From positions 1,846,293-1,910,292 of the forward strand of contig NZ_LT630004.1 in assembly GCF_900111815.1 (NCBI RefSeq): a stretch of DNA of 64,000 nucleotides, read 5' to 3'. Source of the DNA: Bacillus massilinigeriensis. GTDB lineage: Bacteria; Bacillota; Bacilli; Bacillales; Cytobacillaceae. Under the pieces are notes generated by a model, which was not told the origin of the DNA, made no database searches, and saw nothing but the letters and a program-made list of their open reading frames with translations. Positions within the stretch are counted from its first letter, which is position 1; each line of letters begins with the position of its first letter. The position numbers were made by a program, and so were the translations under genes. Below are positions 27,476 through 36,887 of this stretch, in pieces.

Positions 27476-28897
27476 TTAGGAATGGATAGCGAGACCATCT
27501 ACAGCTAGTGCTGCTTCTCCGATTGCTTCAGAAAGAGTTGGATGCGGATGAATGGTATGTGCTACTTCCCAAGGTGTTGCATCAAGAACTTTCGCCAATC
27601 CTGCTTCGGATATCATGTCAGTAACATGAGGGCCAATCATATGAACTCCAAGAATATCATTTGTTGCTTTATCTGCGATGATCTTTACAAAACCATCAGA
27701 TTCCCCAAAGACAAGGGCTTTGCCAATTGCCCGGAAAGAGAACTTTCCAGTCTTGATATCATATCCTTTTTCTTTTGCCTCCTCTTCTGTCATCCCTACC
27801 CCTGCTGCTTCCGGGGAACTGTAAATGCATTTAGAAACAAGAGAATAATCAATTGGGGAAACATCTTTTCCAGCAATATGCTCTACGGCAGTAATTCCTT
27901 CATGGGAAGCGACATGTGCAAGCTGGAGTCCGCCGATACAATCGCCGATCGCATAAATATGTGATTCTTTCGTCTGGAAAAACTCATTTGTTACAACGAA
28001 GCCATTTTCCTTAACGATATCAGTATTTTCCAAACCGATTCCTTCTACATTAGCCTGCCTTCCTACAGAGACCAACAGTTTTTCCGCATGGAATTCCTGC
28101 TTTCCTCCTTTAACCTCCGCGCTTATGGTTACGCCTTCGCCTTTTTCCAAGGTATCCGGAAGCACCTTAGCCCCAGTGATGATTTTCACACCTTTTTTCT
28201 TCATTAGACGCTGCATTTCACGGGAAATGTCTTTGTCTTCTGTCGGTATGATCCTGTCCCCATACTCAATGACGGTAACCTCTGTCCCAAAGTCTGAAAG
28301 CATGGAAGCCCACTCAATCCCGATGACACCACCACCAACTATGATGATTGATTTCGGCACCTCTTCCATTTCAAGAGCTTCATCCGATGTCATTACATAT
28401 GTTCCATCAACATCGAGACCAGGTAAAGACCTGGGCCTTGAACCAGTTGCCACGATAACGTTCTTTGGAATCAGCATTTCATTTTCTTCACGGTTGTTCA
28501 TCTCAACCGAAATAGTCCCAGGCATTGGAGAGAATATTGATGGTCCGAGAATCCGCCCGAGACCCTCGTAAACATCAATTTTGCCTTGCTTCATCAGGTG
28601 CTGTACTCCTTTATGAAGCTGATCAACAATTTTGCTTTTTCTTTCCTGTACTTTTGAAAAGTCCAGTCCGACATTCCCTGTCATGACACCGAACTCCTCA
28701 CCGCGCTTAGCTGTGGAGTATACTTCAGCACTTCTAAGCAAAGCCTTGCTCGGGATGCACCCTTTATGTAGACACGTACCTCCAAGCTTTCCTTTTTCGA
28801 CGATAGCAGTCTTTAAACCTAATTGTGATGCTCTGATTGCAGCAACATATCCCCCAGTGCCGCCTCCAAGAATCACCAAATCATATTCATGAGCCAT
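27476..28897 (-). CDS. lpdV: Dihydrolipoamide dehydrogenase (E3) of the bkd complex
   Basis: FAD enzyme that reoxidises dihydrolipoamide with NAD+. The 473-residue product has the FAD motif LVILGGGTGGYVAA, the redox disulfide GGTCLHKGCIPSK, the NAD motif IIVGGGVIGIEWA and the C-terminal His-Glu pair in HPHPTLSEA. ATG 28897 behind AAAGGAGG; a longer open frame overlaps buk and is rejected. It begins 28 bp after the buk stop codon. Confidence 0.96.
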   Translation of the reverse strand: MAHEYDLVILGGGTGGYVAAIRASQLGLKTAIVEKGKLGGTCLHKGCIPSKALLRSAEVYSTAKRGEEFGVMTGNVGLDFSKVQERKSKIVDQLHKGVQHLMKQGKIDVYEGLGRILGPSIFSPMPGTISVEMNNREENEMLIPKNVIVATGSRPRSLPGLDVDGTYVMTSDEALEMEEVPKSIIIVGGGVIGIEWASMLSDFGTEVTVIEYGDRIIPTEDKDISREMQRLMKKKGVKIITGAKVLPDTLEKGEGVTISAEVKGGKQEFHAEKLLVSVGRQANVEGIGLENTDIVKENGFVVTNEFFQTKESHIYAIGDCIGGLQLAHVASHEGITAVEHIAGKDVSPIDYSLVSKCIYSSPEAAGVGMTEEEAKEKGYDIKTGKFSFRAIGKALVFGESDGFVKIIADKATNDILGVHMIGPHVTDMISEAGLAKVLDATPWEVAHTIHPHPTLSEAIGEAALAVDGLAIHS

Positions 28898-28925
28898 GAT
28901 GTTACCTCCTTTATTCGTCTCTCTT

Positions 28926-30014
28926 TCATCGCTTTCCAGGGTATTCCTTCGCGTCTTCTTCCCCACGCAATACCCTCAAGCTGCCTTCCGCCAGTGCCTG
29001 TAACTCATTTTCTCCAGGATGAACGATGACATCGGCGATCCAGTTTACTCTCTCCGAAATTTCCTGGACAAATCCTTTGCCATAAGCAAGTCCGCCTGTC
29101 AGGATAATCGCATCTACCTTTCCAAACAGTACTGCACTTGCCGATCCAATCTCCTTTGCAGTCTGATATGCCATAGCTGAATAGACGAGCTTTGCTTTCT
29201 TGTTTCCTTTTTCAATCATCTGCTCGACTTTAATGGCGTCATTAGTACCAAGATAGCCGACAAGTCCTCCCTGACCAACGAGTTTCTTCATGATTTCTTC
29301 GCGGTAAAACTCGCCGGAAAAGCACAAGCTTACCAAGTCCCCCGCCGGGACAGTGCCAGCACGTTCCGGACTAAAAGGTCCATCGCCATGAAGTCCATTG
29401 TTCACATCAATTACTTTGCCCTGTTGGTGGGCCCCAACGGTGATTCCTCCGCCAAGATGCGCAACGATAAGATTGATTTCCTCATATCTTTTCCCAAGCT
29501 CTTTTGCCACTCTTCGTGCAACTGCTTTCTGGTTCAGCGCATGGAAAATGCTCTTTCTCTCGATCAGGGAGAAGCCTGATATCCTTGCAAGCGGCTCCAA
29601 TTCATCCACCACAACAGGGTCGACGATGAATGCAGGAATATTCAGGCCAATGGCTATTTCATACGCAAGGATGCCCCCCAAATTGGAAGCATGCTGGCCT
29701 GCAAAACCTGCTCGAAGGTCATCAAGCATACTGTCATTAACGCTGTATGTTCCACCCTCTATCGGTCGCAGGAGTCCCCCGCGACCGCAAACTGCGTCAA
29801 GCCGGGAAATATTGATTCCCTCTTCATCCAGCGTTTCAAGAATAGTTTTTTTTCTGAACTCATATTGGTCATTAATTCTCTCAAAGGAATTAATCGTGTC
29901 AGCGTCATGCCTGATTGTCTTTTCAAAAACAGAAAATTCGTTATCAAAAACGCCAATCTTAGTTGATGTAGAACCCGGATTGATAACTAAAATTCGATAC
30001 TCCGATTGCTGCAA
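28926..30014 (-). CDS. buk: Butyrate/branched-chain fatty acid kinase
   Basis: Acetokinase-family enzyme that makes ATP from (branched) acyl phosphates. The 362 residues show the opening phosphate motif [24 protein letters not shown] and [11 protein letters not shown]. Initiation is at TTG 30014, 8 nt behind TTGGAGG, and no ATG is available. Together with Ptb it converts branched acyl-CoA to free acid plus ATP. Confidence 0.95.
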   Translation of the reverse strand: MQQSEYRILVINPGSTSTKIGVFDNEFSVFEKTIRHDADTINSFERINDQYEFRKKTILETLDEEGINISRLDAVCGRGGLLRPIEGGTYSVNDSMLDDLRAGFAGQHASNLGGILAYEIAIGLNIPAFIVDPVVVDELEPLARISGFSLIERKSIFHALNQKAVARRVAKELGKRYEEINLIVAHLGGGITVGAHQQGKVIDVNNGLHGDGPFSPERAGTVPAGDLVSLCFSGEFYREEIMKKLVGQGGLVGYLGTNDAIKVEQMIEKGNKKAKLVYSAMAYQTAKEIGSASAVLFGKVDAIILTGGLAYGKGFVQEISERVNWIADVIVHPGENELQALAEGSLRVLRGEEDAKEYPGKR

Positions 30015-30088
30015 AGCCTAAACCTCCAATTATGTGTAAAAGCAAACCAAAATTTTCTTTTAGTAATCCTTCTTCTTTGTAAACAGCA

Positions 30089-30118
30089 GGAGGCGCCGGA
30101 TGGCCATCCAGCGCTCCC
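30089..30118. promoter_or_regulatory. Stable hairpin between bcd and buk
   Basis: GGAGGCGC-c-GGATGGCCATCC-a-GCGCTCC, GC-rich and perfectly foldable, in the 116-bp gap between bcd and buk. No T-run follows on the minus strand, so it more likely marks mRNA processing or stabilisation, or weak attenuation, than full termination. Confidence 0.6.
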
Positions 30119-30130
30119 GCAATTATCATC

Positions 30131-31225
30131 TTAACGTCTGCTCAAAATATGGTGACCATCCCGCAGGAATTGGCTTCTGGAGTTACGCATTCTCTCGATG
30201 CGCTCTTCTACCATCCTATCTGCAGCTTTGTAAGTAGGGATTCCATCACGTTTTCCAATTTCAATGACTTTTTGGATATTGTCATAGATTTGCTCTACTT
30301 TCTTCAAAGCACGCTCGCGATTATAGCCATAAAGCTCATCAGCAACGTTAATAACGCCACCTGCATTGATTACATAGTCAGGAGCATAAACAATCCCCAT
30401 CTCATGGATTTGATCACCATGTGTCGTTTCTTTCAACTGATTATTAGCAGCTCCAGCAATCACTTTCGCCTTGATTTGAGGAATGGTTTCGTCATTGATT
30501 ACAGCACCAAGAGCACACGGTGCATAGATATCACATTCCACACTATAGATTTCGTTCGGATCAACAGCTTTTGCACCGAATTCTTCAACGGCTCTTTGTA
30601 CCGCTTCCTTATTAATATCTGTAACAATGAGACTAGCACCTTCTTCATGAAGGTGTCGGCATAAATTATAGGCAACATTACCTACGCCCTGTACAGCTAT
30701 AACCTTTCCTTCAAGGGAGTCAGTTCCAAATGCCTCTTTTGCAGCTGCCTTCATACCGCGGTAAACGCCGTATGCTGTTACTGGGGACGGGTTGCCGGAA
30801 GAGCCGAAAGCCGGTGAAATACCTGTAACATAGTCTGTTTCTTCATGGATTAAATCCATATCTGACACAGTTGTACCTACGTCCTCTGCAGTTATGTAAC
30901 GCCCATTAAGACCTTGAATATAGCGTCCGAATGCACGGAACATCTCTTCATTTTTATCCTTGCGAGGATCACCGATAATGACGGTCTTTCCTCCACCTAA
31001 GTTAAGGCCTGCTGCCGCATTTTTGTAAGTCATACCTTTCGCAAGACGAAGCGCATCCTCGATTGCAGCTTCCTCGGATGCATATGTCCACATACGGGTT
31101 CCGCCAAGGGCTGGTCCAAGAGTTGTGTCATGAATAGCGATAATCGCTTTCAGTCCAGACTGTTTGTCTTGGCAAAACACTACCTGCTCATAATCATACT
31201 TCTCAAGATATTTGAAAATTTCCAT
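30131..31225 (-). CDS. bcd: Leucine (branched-chain amino acid) dehydrogenase
   Basis: NAD+-dependent oxidative deamination of leucine, valine and isoleucine to keto acids. The 364-residue protein carries the Glu/Leu/Phe/Val dehydrogenase signature [12 protein letters not shown] with its catalytic lysine, GGTRMW near residue 42 and the Rossmann [12 protein letters not shown] 31225 behind GGGGAGGA gives the family length; the extra 42 bp of open frame overlap ptb-side sequence without support. Confidence 0.96.
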   Translation of the reverse strand: MEIFKYLEKYDYEQVVFCQDKQSGLKAIIAIHDTTLGPALGGTRMWTYASEEAAIEDALRLAKGMTYKNAAAGLNLGGGKTVIIGDPRKDKNEEMFRAFGRYIQGLNGRYITAEDVGTTVSDMDLIHEETDYVTGISPAFGSSGNPSPVTAYGVYRGMKAAAKEAFGTDSLEGKVIAVQGVGNVAYNLCRHLHEEGASLIVTDINKEAVQRAVEEFGAKAVDPNEIYSVECDIYAPCALGAVINDETIPQIKAKVIAGAANNQLKETTHGDQIHEMGIVYAPDYVINAGGVINVADELYGYNRERALKKVEQIYDNIQKVIEIGKRDGIPTYKAADRMVEERIERMRNSRSQFLRDGHHILSRR

Positions 31226-31251
31226 GTTCTTCTTCCTCCCCGAATTGTTTT

Positions 31252-32151
31252 TTATTGTGCAGAACATAGCGCAAGCGCTAATGAATTAACTTTACTTTCG
31301 GCTGAATCAGCTCTGGATGTCAGGACAATGGGCGCTGCAGCTCCTGCGATAACAGCCCCGACTTTGGCACCTGCAAAATACATCAGCGATTTATAAAGGA
31401 TGTTTCCTGCCTCAATATTAGGGACAAGCAAAATATCTGCTTTGCCAGCAACTTCGCCTTTTACACCTTTATGCTCTGCAGCAATGGCAGAAATCGCATT
31501 ATCGAGCGCAAGCGGTCCATCCACAATGCAGCCTCTGATTTGCCCCCTGCGGTTCATTTGAGTAAGTGCTGCTGCATCAATGGTAACCTGCATGGCAGGA
31601 TTGATGACTTCAACCGCAGCAAGCGGAGCAACTTTAGGCTTCTCGATTCCAGCAGCTTTCGCTATGCCGACTGTATTAGTAATGATTTGCGCCTTTTGAT
31701 GCAAATCTGGAGCAATATTCATCGCAGCATCCGTTACGATAATAAGCCGGTCAAAACCGGGGATTTCAAATACTGCTGCATGCGACAGCACATTCCCTGT
31801 TCTAAGGCCATGCTCCTTGTGCAAAACTGCTTTCAAAAGGGCTGCTGTTGGTATGTTCCCCTTCATTAATACATCCGCTTCTTTATTCCTCACAGCTTTC
31901 ACTGCTTTTTCGGCTGCATCACTAGCAGAAAAAGCATGGACGATCGTTAAATCTCCCGTATTGATTCCAGGATGATTTTTTTCCAGAAGTTTGCTGATTT
32001 CCGTTTCGCTACCGAACAGAAGAAACTCTGCCATGCCTCTTTCGATTGAAGAAGCAACCGCTTCCAAGACCTCCTGATCTTCCGCAGCCGCCACAGCGAC
32101 CTTCTTCTTTCTATTCTGGGCTGCTTTTTCGGAAAGATTTTCGAGCTTCAT
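31252..32151 (-). CDS. ptb: Phosphate butyryltransferase
   Basis: Transfers acyl groups from (branched) acyl-CoA to phosphate, paired with Buk. The 299-residue protein belongs to the phosphate acetyl/butyryl transferase family, with [25 protein letters not shown] and the C-terminal [14 protein letters not shown]. The start is ATG 32151. A GTG three codons upstream (32160) is possible but less like the family N-terminus. It is the first gene after the sigma-54 promoter. Confidence 0.95.
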   Translation of the reverse strand: MKLENLSEKAAQNRKKKVAVAAAEDQEVLEAVASSIERGMAEFLLFGSETEISKLLEKNHPGINTGDLTIVHAFSASDAAEKAVKAVRNKEADVLMKGNIPTAALLKAVLHKEHGLRTGNVLSHAAVFEIPGFDRLIIVTDAAMNIAPDLHQKAQIITNTVGIAKAAGIEKPKVAPLAAVEVINPAMQVTIDAAALTQMNRRGQIRGCIVDGPLALDNAISAIAAEHKGVKGEVAGKADILLVPNIEAGNILYKSLMYFAGAKVGAVIAGAAAPIVLTSRADSAESKVNSLALALCSAQ

Positions 32152-32205
32152 GTAATACACCCCATTCCCTTCTCCATAAAAAATGCTGGATGCACTAATC
32201 TATAT

Positions 32206-32222
32206 TGCAAGAAGCGTGCCAA
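32206..32222 (-). promoter_or_regulatory. Sigma-54 (SigL) promoter of the bkd operon
   Basis: Minus strand TTGGCAC-GCTTC-TTGCA matches the -24/-12 consensus without mismatch. It lies about 55 bp ahead of ptb, with the enhancer-binding activator gene bkdR immediately upstream. Confidence 0.93.
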
Positions 32223-32265
32223 CTCACAAAACTTGTAAACGCTTTACTTTTTTCGCTAAGCATCT

Positions 32266-32304
32266 GCATTTTTCTGCACTATGTGCAATTAATTGCGTGC
32301 AATT
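32266..32304. promoter_or_regulatory. Candidate BkdR enhancer sites
   Basis: Between the bkdR stop and the sigma-54 promoter lies a run of TGCA-bearing repeats: CTGCATTTTTCTGCAC, then the perfect palindrome GCAATTAATTGC (32285-32296), then GTGCAATT. Position about 45-80 bp upstream of the -24 element suits an activator of this class. Binding is inferred. Confidence 0.45.
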
Positions 32305-34350
32305 TTATTCAAGTTGGTGCTTTTCCAGTTTATAATAAAGGCTTCTAACTGAAATTCCCAATGCTTTAGCAGTTGCTGTTTTGTTTTTGTTATACTTCAA
32401 GAGCGTTCTTTGAAGTATTTTTGCTTCCTCTGCATCAAGCTGGCTCGCAAGCGAGCTATCGGACTCAGGGAACGCTTCTTGCCCGCCAGTATCCTGCTTG
32501 TCTTTCGGCCGAAGATCCGGAAGGTGCGGAAGAGTAATAACCGTTTCGGTATAATTCATGAAAATAATCGCCCTACCTAGTACATTCTCGAGTTCCCTTA
32601 CATTTCCCGGCCAGTCGTAATCCATCAGCTTCTTTTCCGCATCCGGGGTTACTCCTTCAATATTTCTTCCATAATCCTGATTGATTTTCTGGATGAGCCT
32701 TTCGCAAAGAGCCGGGATATCCTCCTTCCTTCTTCGAAGCGGCGGGATATGAATCGGCATTCTATTCAAACGATAGTACAAATCTTCCCTGAATGACCCA
32801 TTAGCGATCCCTTTTTCAAGGTTCACGTTTGTTGCAGCAATGACACGGACGTTAATTGGAATTGGCTTGGTGCCGCCAACCCTCGTGATCTCATTCTCTT
32901 GCAAGACCCTGAGCAGCTTCGCCTGGGTGTTGGAAGGAAGCTCTCCAATCTCATCTAAAAAAATACTGCCATTATGTGCCTCTTCAAAAAAGCCTCGTTT
33001 TCCACCCCGCTTCGCTCCAGAAAAAGCACCTTCCTCATAGCCAAAAAGTTCGCTTTCAAGCAAAGACTCGGAAATCGCTGCGCAGTTCACACGGATAAAC
33101 TTATTGTATTTTCGATCGCTTGCATTATGGATAGCATGGCCGAAAAGCTCTTTTCCTGTTCCAGACTCTCCCCTTAGCAAAATAGTAGCAGGTGTTTTAG
33201 CCCCAAGCTTTGCCTGTTCGATTGCAATTGTCATTTCTTCCGAACCGCCAATAATATCTTGAAAGCTATATTTCGCTTCAAGCGTCCGGATGATTTGCCT
33301 TGCTCTGTTCAATTCTCTGCTAAGGCTTTTGATTTCAGACATATCATGGATTACCCCAACGCTTCCTTTCAGCTTTCCATCCACAATAATAGGGGCAACA
33401 TTCACAATGACTTCTTTCTTATTAGGTCCTACCCTCATGGCAACACCACGCACAGGTCTCCTTGTTTGAAGGACCTTCATATGCATGCTTTCGCCTTCAT
33501 ATATATCCGCAGTTGCAGGCTTACCGATCACTTCTTGTTCCGACAGCCCTGTTATTCGAGAATAGGCTTTATTAATCAGGATTCCTTTCCCATCTTCATC
33601 CACTACAGAAACAGCTTCTTCACTCGACTGGATAATTGCTTGAAGGAGGGTTTGGATTTCCTTCAAATTTGTAATTTCTTCCGCCAAGTTCACTACTTCT
33701 GTTATATCTTTAAAAACAGAGAAAGCCCCAATTATCGCTCCATCATCGTCGATGATCGGTATTCGGGTAGCAATGATTTTCGAACCATCCGGCAGGACGA
33801 GTTCCTGGTTTGTTTCCGTTCTCCCGGACGCAATTACCATCGGAAGTCTGCTAGAAGGAATGACATCCAATATATTCCTTCCAATCGCTTCTTCCTGTGC
33901 AATGCCGATTATTTTTTCCGCTGCCCGGTTATACAGAATGATTTCACCATCATTGCTAACTACAATCATTCCGTCTCCGGTAGAATTGAAAATTAAGTCA
34001 TGCTTGTGCGTTTCATTTTTGAGCATTTTGATTAGCCGCACTTTTTCTTCCATCATGCTTGCCATCAATAAAGCTACGCTGCTTGGTATAATTGCTGCAT
34101 CCTTTCCGCGGACAGCCCTCAGCTCCTGAAAGACACGGTCATCATCAGTCACTTCAATGATAAAATCAAAATTCTCTTCGTTATACTTCCGCCAATCGCT
34201 GCCTGTCCTAATCCCAAGCTGCTTGGCGAGAATAAATCCCGGTGCTTGAGGATTCGTATCGATGATGACACCTATTTCGGCAGTTTCTTTCAGCATTTCT
34301 AATATCAGGCTTCCTCCCTTGCCCGCACCAACAATCATGATCCTCTGCAT
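32305..34350 (-). CDS. bkdR: Sigma-54-dependent transcriptional activator BkdR
   Basis: Activator of the bkd operon. The 681 residues comprise an N-terminal Rossmann-like sensor ([16 protein letters not shown], residues 4-19), two PAS domains (about 115-215 and 240-335) and the AAA+ domain with Walker [14 protein letters not shown]. The sigma-54 contact loop is GAFSGA, a Ser variant of GAFTGA. Walker B is [10 protein letters not shown], and a Fis-type helix-turn-helix ([17 protein letters not shown]) ends the protein. ATG 34350 behind GGAGAGGGAGGG. It faces the operon in tandem. Confidence 0.96.
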   Translation of the reverse strand: MQRIMIVGAGKGGSLILEMLKETAEIGVIIDTNPQAPGFILAKQLGIRTGSDWRKYNEENFDFIIEVTDDDRVFQELRAVRGKDAAIIPSSVALLMASMMEEKVRLIKMLKNETHKHDLIFNSTGDGMIVVSNDGEIILYNRAAEKIIGIAQEEAIGRNILDVIPSSRLPMVIASGRTETNQELVLPDGSKIIATRIPIIDDDGAIIGAFSVFKDITEVVNLAEEITNLKEIQTLLQAIIQSSEEAVSVVDEDGKGILINKAYSRITGLSEQEVIGKPATADIYEGESMHMKVLQTRRPVRGVAMRVGPNKKEVIVNVAPIIVDGKLKGSVGVIHDMSEIKSLSRELNRARQIIRTLEAKYSFQDIIGGSEEMTIAIEQAKLGAKTPATILLRGESGTGKELFGHAIHNASDRKYNKFIRVNCAAISESLLESELFGYEEGAFSGAKRGGKRGFFEEAHNGSIFLDEIGELPSNTQAKLLRVLQENEITRVGGTKPIPINVRVIAATNVNLEKGIANGSFREDLYYRLNRMPIHIPPLRRRKEDIPALCERLIQKINQDYGRNIEGVTPDAEKKLMDYDWPGNVRELENVLGRAIIFMNYTETVITLPHLPDLRPKDKQDTGGQEAFPESDSSLASQLDAEEAKILQRTLLKYNKNKTATAKALGISVRSLYYKLEKHQLE

Positions 34351-34442
34351 AAATTCCCTCCCTCTCCTCGGAAATTTTTTTCACAGTTCTTCCAAGAAGT
34401 CTGCAACTTTCTTCATATTCATTTTAGCTTTTTTCATTTTCC

Positions 34443-34470
34443 TTGACAAATTTCACGAATGTTTTATCAT
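34443..34470 (+). promoter_or_regulatory. Sigma-A promoter of yqzF-like gene
   Basis: TTGACA (34443-34448), 16-nt spacer, TATCAT (34465-34470), 37 bp before the start codon. Confidence 0.65.
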
Positions 34471-34506
34471 ACTCCTGAGAGTATAAATTTGAAGGGATCT
34501 AACCTT

Positions 34507-34767
34507 ATGAGTAGAATTATTGCCCTAATTATTATGCTAATTCCCGGCGCTCTTGCCGCATATGGGATTAAGCTAATGCGCGATATGGTCTTCGGGATAA
34601 TGCAGCCACCTTTTTCGCACCTCACCTTACAGTTTCTAGCTGGACTTATCCTTTTTCTCGCTGGATTAGGATTTATTGCTGGATTTGTCCTTTATAGGGA
34701 CCGAAAAAGGAACAAAGTACAGGCACGCTTCCGGCTGCCAAAAGATAAGGTGGAAAAAAGGCCGTGA
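34507..34767 (+). CDS. yqzF: DUF2627 membrane protein (YqzF-like)
   Basis: Small membrane protein of 86 residues with two hydrophobic segments (about residues 4-20, IIALIIMLIPGALAAYG, and 40-62, FLAGLILFLAGLGFIAGFVLY), followed by a basic cytoplasmic tail. Size, sequence style and place beside bkdR match YqzF/DUF2627, whose role is unknown. ATG 34507 behind GAAGGGAT; the open frame from 34459 includes promoter sequence. Confidence 0.85.
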   Translation: MSRIIALIIMLIPGALAAYGIKLMRDMVFGIMQPPFSHLTLQFLAGLILFLAGLGFIAGFVLYRDRKRNKVQARFRLPKDKVEKRP

Positions 34768-34790
34768 CTGGCAGTCACGGCCTTTTTTCT
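34760..34790. terminator. Bidirectional terminator yqzF / glpQ-like
   Basis: Perfect 11-bp stem GGCCGTGACTG / CAGTCACGGCC with a T-run on the right and an A-run on the left, between convergent genes. Confidence 0.92.
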
Positions 34791-34791
34791 A

Positions 34792-35520
34792 CTATTTTAT
34801 TTCTTTTCTGATTGCCACTCCTTTGGCAGGGTCATCAGTAATGATTGCACTGCAGCCCCTTCGAATGAAACGTTCCATTGCCGCTTCTTTGTTTACAGTA
34901 TAAGGCCTTAACCTAATTCCTGAACGCTTTGAAGCATCAATGATGTCGTCCTGCAGGGTCCGATGATGGGGATGGAATCCTTTCGCCCTGATCGAGGCAG
35001 CATATATCCAAGGCATATATATTCCATCCGTTAAGAGGGGAGCTGTCTCGATATTTGGAGCAAGCTGATGAAAGCGGACGATGCTATAATGGTTGAAGGA
35101 TGAAATGATGATTCTATTCTCCAAGTTCCGCTGTCTGATAAGCAATGCCACTTTCTCTTCCATGCCTTCATAAGGAAAAATACCGTTTTTCAATTCAATA
35201 TTGCAGACGAGTGCGGTTTCTGCCAACCATTCCAACACTTCTTCCAGGAGAGGGATTCTTTCACTTTTTGGTAAATCCCCGAATTTGTATCTCGCATCAA
35301 GCTTTCTCAATTGTGATGCGGAATAATCTCGTACATATCCAGTTCCATTCGTAGTCCTGTCCACTTTTTCATCATGAATAACGACCAATTCACCATCGTT
35401 TGTCATTTGAACATCCAATTCTATCCCATCAGCCCTTGCCTTTTCTGCCTCCTGAAAAGATATCATTGTATTTTCCGGATAAGCTGCAGCATATCCTCTA
35501 TGAGCAAAAATTTCTGTCAT
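34792..35520 (-). CDS. yqiK: Glycerophosphodiester phosphodiesterase family protein (YqiK-like)
   Basis: Likely cytoplasmic glycerophosphodiesterase releasing glycerol-3-phosphate and an alcohol; no signal peptide is present. The 242-residue protein has the GDPD catalytic set: AHRGYAAAYPENT with its His and Arg, GIELDVQMTNDGELVVIHD, then NIELKNG, and TDDP near the C-terminus. The start was put at ATG 35520, matching the family N-terminus (MTxIFAHRG). GTG 35538 and ATG 35535 are alternatives. It follows the B. subtilis order between bkdR and spo0A. Confidence 0.9.
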   Translation of the reverse strand: MTEIFAHRGYAAAYPENTMISFQEAEKARADGIELDVQMTNDGELVVIHDEKVDRTTNGTGYVRDYSASQLRKLDARYKFGDLPKSERIPLLEEVLEWLAETALVCNIELKNGIFPYEGMEEKVALLIRQRNLENRIIISSFNHYSIVRFHQLAPNIETAPLLTDGIYMPWIYAASIRAKGFHPHHRTLQDDIIDASKRSGIRLRPYTVNKEAAMERFIRRGCSAIITDDPAKGVAIRKEIK

Positions 35521-35840
35521 ATCCTCACACCCCATCACACCATTTTCCTGAACAAATGAACCATTCTATGTAATTCTATTCAGAACTCCTTTATCCATAC
35601 CCTCATTTTACACAGCAAACACACAATAGGGTAGGGATATAAAGAAAACTCTGCTGTTACCCAGCAGAGCTAACTGATTCACTATAACAGCCTGCAAGCA
35701 TGGCAATATTTCCCCATCGGTAATGCTCACACTAAATGAAAAAATCCTCGTCTGTAAAATAAAAGGCGAGGACTTTTTTATCTTCGTATGAAGTTAGAAA
35801 CGCAACATAGTTATCTGCCTAATCACAGATCCTAACCCTT
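35521..35840. other. Intergenic region between glpQ-like gene and spo0A
   Basis: No coding sequence is seen. It holds an isolated perfect hairpin, CTCTGCTG-TTACC-CAGCAGAG at 35649-35669, with no T-run, and the spo0A terminator. The rest is AT-rich sequence with no repeat or RNA motif I recognise. Confidence 0.6.
35740..35778 (-). terminator. Terminator of spo0A
   Basis: TCCTCG / CGAGGA stem flanked by A-run and T-run on both sides, downstream of the spo0A stop. Confidence 0.8.
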
Positions 35841-36635
35841 TCAAGAAGCTTTATGCTCGAGTCTCAATTTATCAGCAACCATCGCGATAAATTCAGAATT
35901 AGTTGGCTTTGCTTTTGTCATTGAGACTGTATAGCCGAAAAGTGAAGAAATGGAGTCAATGTTACCCCTGCTCCACGCCACCTCGATTGCATGTCGGATG
36001 GCTCTCTCCACGCGGCTGGCAGTCGTATTATACTTTTTAGCAATGTCTGGATAAAGGACCTTCGTAATCGAACCGAGCAACTCAATATCAGAGTAGACCA
36101 TCGAAATGGCCTCTCGAAGATAAAGATACCCTTTAATATGTGCCGGAACGCCTATCTCATGGATGATGCTTGTAATGCTGGCATCAAGATTTCTAGGTTT
36201 CTGATCCGATTGGGATGGGCGGTATCCAGGAGTAGACGGTTTTCTTGCAGACACTTTTGCTTTTCCACTTACCTGACGAATATGACTGCCCAGGTTTTCC
36301 ATATCAAAAGGTTTCAAGATAAAGTAGGATGCACCGAGTTCCACTGCTTTCTTCGTCACATCTTCCTGTCCAAATGCTGTAAGCATGATAACATTTGGAA
36401 ATGATCCATTTCCAGGCTCTCTAAGCTTTTCAAGTACAGCCAAACCGTCCAAATGAGGCATGATAATATCCAGCAGCAGGACATCAGGTTCCGTTTCCTG
36501 CATCATCTCAAGGCAATCCTGTCCATTATGCGCAATCCCGGCAACCTCCATATCTTCCTGGGAGGATACATATTCCTCTAAGAGACCCACCAATTCTCGG
36601 TTATCATCAACGATGCAAACTTTAATCTTATCCAA
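35841..36635 (-). CDS. spo0A: Sporulation master regulator Spo0A
   Basis: Response regulator that commits the cell to sporulation. The 264-residue protein has a receiver domain with acidic pocket VDDN and phosphoacceptor Asp56 ([12 protein letters not shown]), the TAFGQ and ILKPFD motifs, a variable Ser/Pro linker, and the nearly invariant effector domain ([14 protein letters not shown] through [15 protein letters not shown]). The start is TTG 36635: AGGAGG lies 9 nt upstream and the protein then begins MDKIKVC as in other bacilli. An ATG 18 bp earlier overlaps that ribosome site. Confidence 0.98.
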   Translation of the reverse strand: MDKIKVCIVDDNRELVGLLEEYVSSQEDMEVAGIAHNGQDCLEMMQETEPDVLLLDIIMPHLDGLAVLEKLREPGNGSFPNVIMLTAFGQEDVTKKAVELGASYFILKPFDMENLGSHIRQVSGKAKVSARKPSTPGYRPSQSDQKPRNLDASITSIIHEIGVPAHIKGYLYLREAISMVYSDIELLGSITKVLYPDIAKKYNTTASRVERAIRHAIEVAWSRGNIDSISSLFGYTVSMTKAKPTNSEFIAMVADKLRLEHKAS

Positions 36636-36698
36636 TTCCCTGTTCCTCCTCATCCCAATTTCACTATATTTCTTGTCACATTCTATTCTAAAGGACAA

Positions 36699-36725
36699 AT
36701 TCGACAATGCAACAGAAAATCCTTT
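36699..36725 (-). promoter_or_regulatory. Sigma-H promoter of spo0A with overlapping 0A box
   Basis: Minus strand AAAGGATTT (36717-36725), 11-nt spacer, GTCGAAT (36699-36705), an exact match to the sigma-H consensus. The 0A box TGTCGAA (36700-36706) overlaps the -10, as at the sporulation promoter of B. subtilis spo0A. Confidence 0.88.
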
Positions 36726-36774
36726 TATATTTTAATTTTTCTTAAAAATAACCCAAAATCTCTATTTTGCTTTA

Positions 36775-36836
36775 ATTATCTCTTAAATTCGACTTATTTT
36801 GCAATTTGACAAAATTCCCTGCAGGTAATTGTCGAA
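36775..36836 (-). promoter_or_regulatory. Vegetative spo0A promoter and additional 0A boxes
   Basis: Minus strand TTGCAA (36799-36804), 18-nt spacer, GATAAT (36775-36780) fits a sigma-A promoter. Around it lie 0A-like boxes: AGTCGAA (complement of 36788-36794), TTTGACA near 36805 and TGTCGAA on the plus strand at 36830-36836. This two-promoter layout mirrors B. subtilis. Confidence 0.65.
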
Positions 36837-36851
36837 TTATTTTCTTTATAA

Positions 36852-36887
36852 AAGTTAAAAGAAGGCCAAAAGGCCCTCTTTTAACTT
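36852..36887 (-). terminator. Terminator of spoIVB overlapping its stop codon
   Basis: AAGTTAAAAGA-a-GGCC / GGCC-c-TCTTTTAACTT, a 15-bp stem with T-rich tail on the minus strand. The spoIVB stop codon (36881-36883) lies inside the stem. Confidence 0.9.

Noticed and set aside
35649-35669. Small perfect hairpin considered as a terminator
   Set aside because: No T-run on either strand and no gene ends there; kept only as a note on the intergenic region.
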